Below are positions 61,705 to 64,000 of a stretch of 64,000 bases of DNA, piece by piece. The translations under genes were made by a program, and so were the position numbers. The first letter of the stretch is position 1, and every line of letters starts with the position of its first letter. The DNA is from G963665495 sp963677785 (lineage in GTDB: Bacteria; Desulfobacterota; Desulfovibrionia; Desulfovibrionales; Desulfovibrionaceae), in assembly GCA_963677785.2 (NCBI GenBank), contig CAXXDH010000003.1:4195067-4259066 (forward strand), given 5' to 3'. Below the pieces are notes generated by a model that saw nothing but the letters and a program-made list of their open reading frames with translations, made no database searches and was not told the DNA's origin.

Positions 61705-62514
61705 ATGGACGAACTTACGCCTATCGCCGAAAAGGTTTCCGCAGAAGTAGTCAGCAACACGCCTTGGCCCATGCTGGGGTTTGTTTCTGATCTTTTTGAC
61801 GAGAACCAAATGCTCAAAGCTCGTGTCTTGCAGCTCGAAGCCAGGCTCAATCAAAATTCGTCCAATTCCAACAAGCCTCCCTCCAGCGATAACCCGTTCA
61901 AAAATACCCAAGAGAAACCCAGTAAAAAATCAAAAAGCCGTCGCAAGCGTAAAGGGCATCGGCAACAGTGTCTTCGGCCAACTGAAGTTATTGAGCTGTT
62001 TCCGACTCAATGCGAATGCGGCGGAACCGAATTTTACGATTTTGAGCCTTATTACATCCATCAATTTATCGAACTGCCTCCGACTGAGTTGATCGTCAAA
62101 CACATCGGACTGCACTGCGGGCGTTGCTGCTGCTGCGGCAAGCTCAACAAGGCGCTCGTACCTCCCGAGAACCGCGCGGGGTTCGGCCCAAGAATATCGG
62201 CGTTGATAGCTGAGCTTTGCGGGGCGCACGGCGACAGCCGCCGTGCTGTTCAGGATTTTCTTTTCTCCGTCTTCGATCTGCCCATCAGCCAGGGTGGTAT
62301 CCAGAAAATACTTGATCGCGTATCCACAGCCATCGAACCTCATTACGAAGCAATTGGCGACGTAGCGCAAAGCGCAGCTGTGAACCACATCGACGAAACA
62401 TCGTGGCGGACAAAAAAACAAGCTGACTTGGCTGTGGGTGATGGCCAGCCAGACGGCGGCATACTTCATGGTGCATCCGCAACTTTCCATGGTCGCCTTT
62501 CTGGAGCTGATTAA
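61705..62514 (+). pseudogene. IS66-b transposase, N-terminal part (copy 2)
   Basis: Nearly identical to copy 1, with the same A7 run and frame change after TKKQ near 62417. Confidence 0.8.
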
Positions 62515-62851
62515 GGACTGGAACGGTATTCTTGTCAGCGATGGATACGGCGTTTATCAAAAATGGGCCGGGCTGCGTCAAGCATGTCTTGCACACTTGA
62601 TCCGCCGGGCTCGCGGGCTTTCCGAACGCAACGATCCTGAATTGGCCAAGTGCGGGAGATGGGTTTTGCGGGAGTTGCAACGTCTCTGCCTCATGGCCCA
62701 CGAGCCGCCTACGCGCGGCCAGTGGGCGGCATTTGATATGCGATTGCTTCGTGTGATTTCCAAATACAGCGACCGGAAGGATGAGGCGGGAACTCTCGTA
62801 CGACGCCTTCAGGACGAAATGGATATGCTTTGGGTCTTCCTTCATAAAGAA
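62438..62851 (+). pseudogene. IS66-b transposase, central part (copy 2)
   Basis: MASQTAAYFMVHPQLSMVAFLELIKDWNGILVSDGYGVYQKWAGLRQACLAHLIRR...; the frame then enters ISL3-D and the Glu-containing end is missing. Confidence 0.78.
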
Positions 62852-64000
62852 GGTTCATCCGGTCAAAGCGTACTTCGCCTCATGAATCCCCATGATCCTG
62901 AGTTTGAAGAATTCCATATCTCGATAACCGTATGCTTGCCTTTTCATTGTTTTGATTTTGTTGTTTGTTCCTTCCATTGGCCCCGATGTTATCGGATGAT
63001 CGTACCAGGCCAGGATGCCAGACCGGTGAGCCGCCAGAGTTCCACCTATCGTCATCAAAGGGCCGAGTCCTGAGACTCTGGCACGAGCAATCCAGTCGTC
63101 GAGGAAAATTTCAGCTTCTACCTTGCTGGGTTGGCTCCATATTTGCCGCAAATCCTCTTTCATGTAGTATGCAAGAGCCAGTGGCTTATTGTATTCCAAC
63201 GCCTCGTTCAAACGTTCCCGCTCGTTTCGCTTCTCATCAAGGTTGTCAGGATTTTTCAAAAGGAGCCACCGGCTTCCTTTGAGCACATCCTTGCCCATGC
63301 TGTCTTTCAACTCCCGGTACTGCTTGCGGCGAACTTCCGTAAGTTTGTCGTTCATCAATTTGACCACATGGAAGTGGTCGAAAACCAATGGTACTCCGGG
63401 CAAGTTTTCCAGTACGGCTCCAATATAGGCGGCACTCAAGTCCGTTGCTACTGCACGAATTTTTGCCCGAGAACGCTTCAGTTTCTTCCAGAATGGTTTC
63501 AGCGCGTCGGCTCCTTTGCCGTCCCCCACAAAAATCACTGCGCCGCTTTTCAAGTCCATGACCAAAGTGAGATATTTGTGCCCCTTGCGAACACTTATTT
63601 CGTCAATGGCAAAATACCTGAGCTTTGAAAGCTTGGGGTTGCCGTATTTTCGTTGAAGGTTGCGTTTGAAAATATCTTTGACGCTATCCCAGCCGATACC
63701 CAATAGATTGGCGGCATCAAGCATGGTCATAGTTTTCACCAAAAACAAAACGAACCGCTCAAAGGCCTTGGTATACCAGCGTCTTTTATCCGCAATTTTG
63801 ATGTCTATGCGTCGTACACAACCACATTTCCTGCACTCGACGCGCGGCACGTTTACCACCAGCCAGACTGGTTTGAACCCAATGGGCACTGTCCTTAGCC
63901 ACCGTTCTGATTCCCCACGTCGCAATACGTTTTTGCTCTTGCAAGAGGGGCATTGGAGCATCTTAGCTTTCGGTCGAACATGAAAAATCAAGCTACCAGA
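62852..64000 (-). mobile_element. ISL3-family element (second subtype), right end outside the window
   Basis: Left end GGTTCATCCGGTCAAAGCG at 62852; transposase stop codon lies within this end. The other end is not reached. Confidence 0.8.
62855..63991 (-). CDS. ISL3-family transposase (second subtype)
   Basis: 378 aa from the ATG at 63991 (an internal ATG at 63961 is an alternative). Zinc-finger MLQCPSCKSKNVLRRGE and VECRKCGCVRR at the N-terminus, then the DDE domain: YFAIDEISVRKGHKYLTLVMD near 130, VATDLSAAYIGAVLENLPGVPLVFDHFHVVKLMNDKL near 180-215 and GPMEGTNNKIKTMKRQAYGYRDMEFFKLRI near the end. Only distantly related to the ISL3 copies at 3480 and 9189. Intact. Confidence 0.9.
   Translation of the reverse strand: MIFHVRPKAKMLQCPSCKSKNVLRRGESERWLRTVPIGFKPVWLVVNVPRVECRKCGCVRRIDIKIADKRRWYTKAFERFVLFLVKTMTMLDAANLLGIGWDSVKDIFKRNLQRKYGNPKLSKLRYFAIDEISVRKGHKYLTLVMDLKSGAVIFVGDGKGADALKPFWKKLKRSRAKIRAVATDLSAAYIGAVLENLPGVPLVFDHFHVVKLMNDKLTEVRRKQYRELKDSMGKDVLKGSRWLLLKNPDNLDEKRNERERLNEALEYNKPLALAYYMKEDLRQIWSQPSKVEAEIFLDDWIARARVSGLGPLMTIGGTLAAHRSGILAWYDHPITSGPMEGTNNKIKTMKRQAYGYRDMEFFKLRIMGIHEAKYALTG

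Larger units (their letters stand above)
60597..62851. repeat. Right arm of the 2.25-kb inverted repeat
   Basis: Inverted copy of 48269-50523. The left limit is the IS66-a end, the right limit the ISL3-D end; each arm was trimmed by these later insertions. Confidence 0.85.
61653..62851 (+). mobile_element. IS66-family element (subtype b), copy 2, 3' end replaced by ISL3
   Basis: Begins GTAAGCGCTTACAGGG at 61653. Interrupted at 62851 after DMLWVFLHKEG by an ISL3 element of another subtype. Confidence 0.8.

Overview
The window looks like a chromosome segment of a Gram-negative, outer-membrane-bearing bacterium, most likely a Desulfovibrio-like member of the Desulfobacterota. The basis is gene content and protein style: mutS followed by a small lipoprotein gene, LL-diaminopimelate aminotransferase (dapL), tatA, lpxK, rnr, a four-domain S1 protein, and an LPP20/SLH-type envelope operon. 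This is inference; no rRNA or other decisive marker is present. The segment is unusually full of insertion sequences (IS): at least nine families or subtypes, many nested, truncated or frameshifted.

Left end (1-3.2 kb): the edge of an integrated conjugative or mobilizable element, read leftwards: a winged-helix protein, a replication initiator with three iteron-like repeats inside its gene, and traK-traL-traM-like genes. It stops at the 3' half of a tRNA-Arg(CCG), which has the orientation expected of an attachment site. Region 3.4-6.7 kb is a nest of ISL3, IS3, IS5 and ISAs1 pieces. Region 6.7-10.6 kb is AT-rich accessory DNA: a small coiled-coil membrane protein, a secreted twin-CX3C protein, and a Wzz-like polysaccharide chain-length gene split by an ISL3 copy that left a perfect 8-bp duplication. 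Region 10.8-15.3 kb is a second nest (IS66, IS3, IS1182, IS5/IS427 types).

Region 15.5-29.5 kb is host core: lipoprotein, mutS, dapL-folK-YHS protein, a metallo-beta-lactamase-fold hydrolase, a phosphoesterase, two CHASE2 proteins (one a class III adenylate cyclase broken by one frameshift), a lipase-like hydrolase and a queuosine-precursor transporter. Region 29.5-35.8 kb is IS material around a PfkB sugar kinase. Region 35.9-48 kb is host again: a complete BMP-type nucleoside ABC transporter operon, S1 protein, tatA, the three-gene LPP20/TPR-SLH/periplasmic operon, and a SixA-like phosphatase beside a receiver-Hpt protein, which suggests a small phosphorelay module.

Region 48-64 kb: a host block (lipoprotein, Bax-inhibitor-1 protein, lpxK, rnr) lies between two 2.25-kb inverted repeats, each made of an IS66 and an IS5 copy. 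Inside this block is an IS66 element that carries an extra convergent gene of unknown function within its terminal repeats. A second ISL3 subtype runs to the right edge. Points of most interest: the IS66 passenger gene, the embedded iterons and tRNA junction, the SixA/Hpt pair, the invertible IS architecture, the interrupted wzz gene, and a folK gene with no standard start codon.
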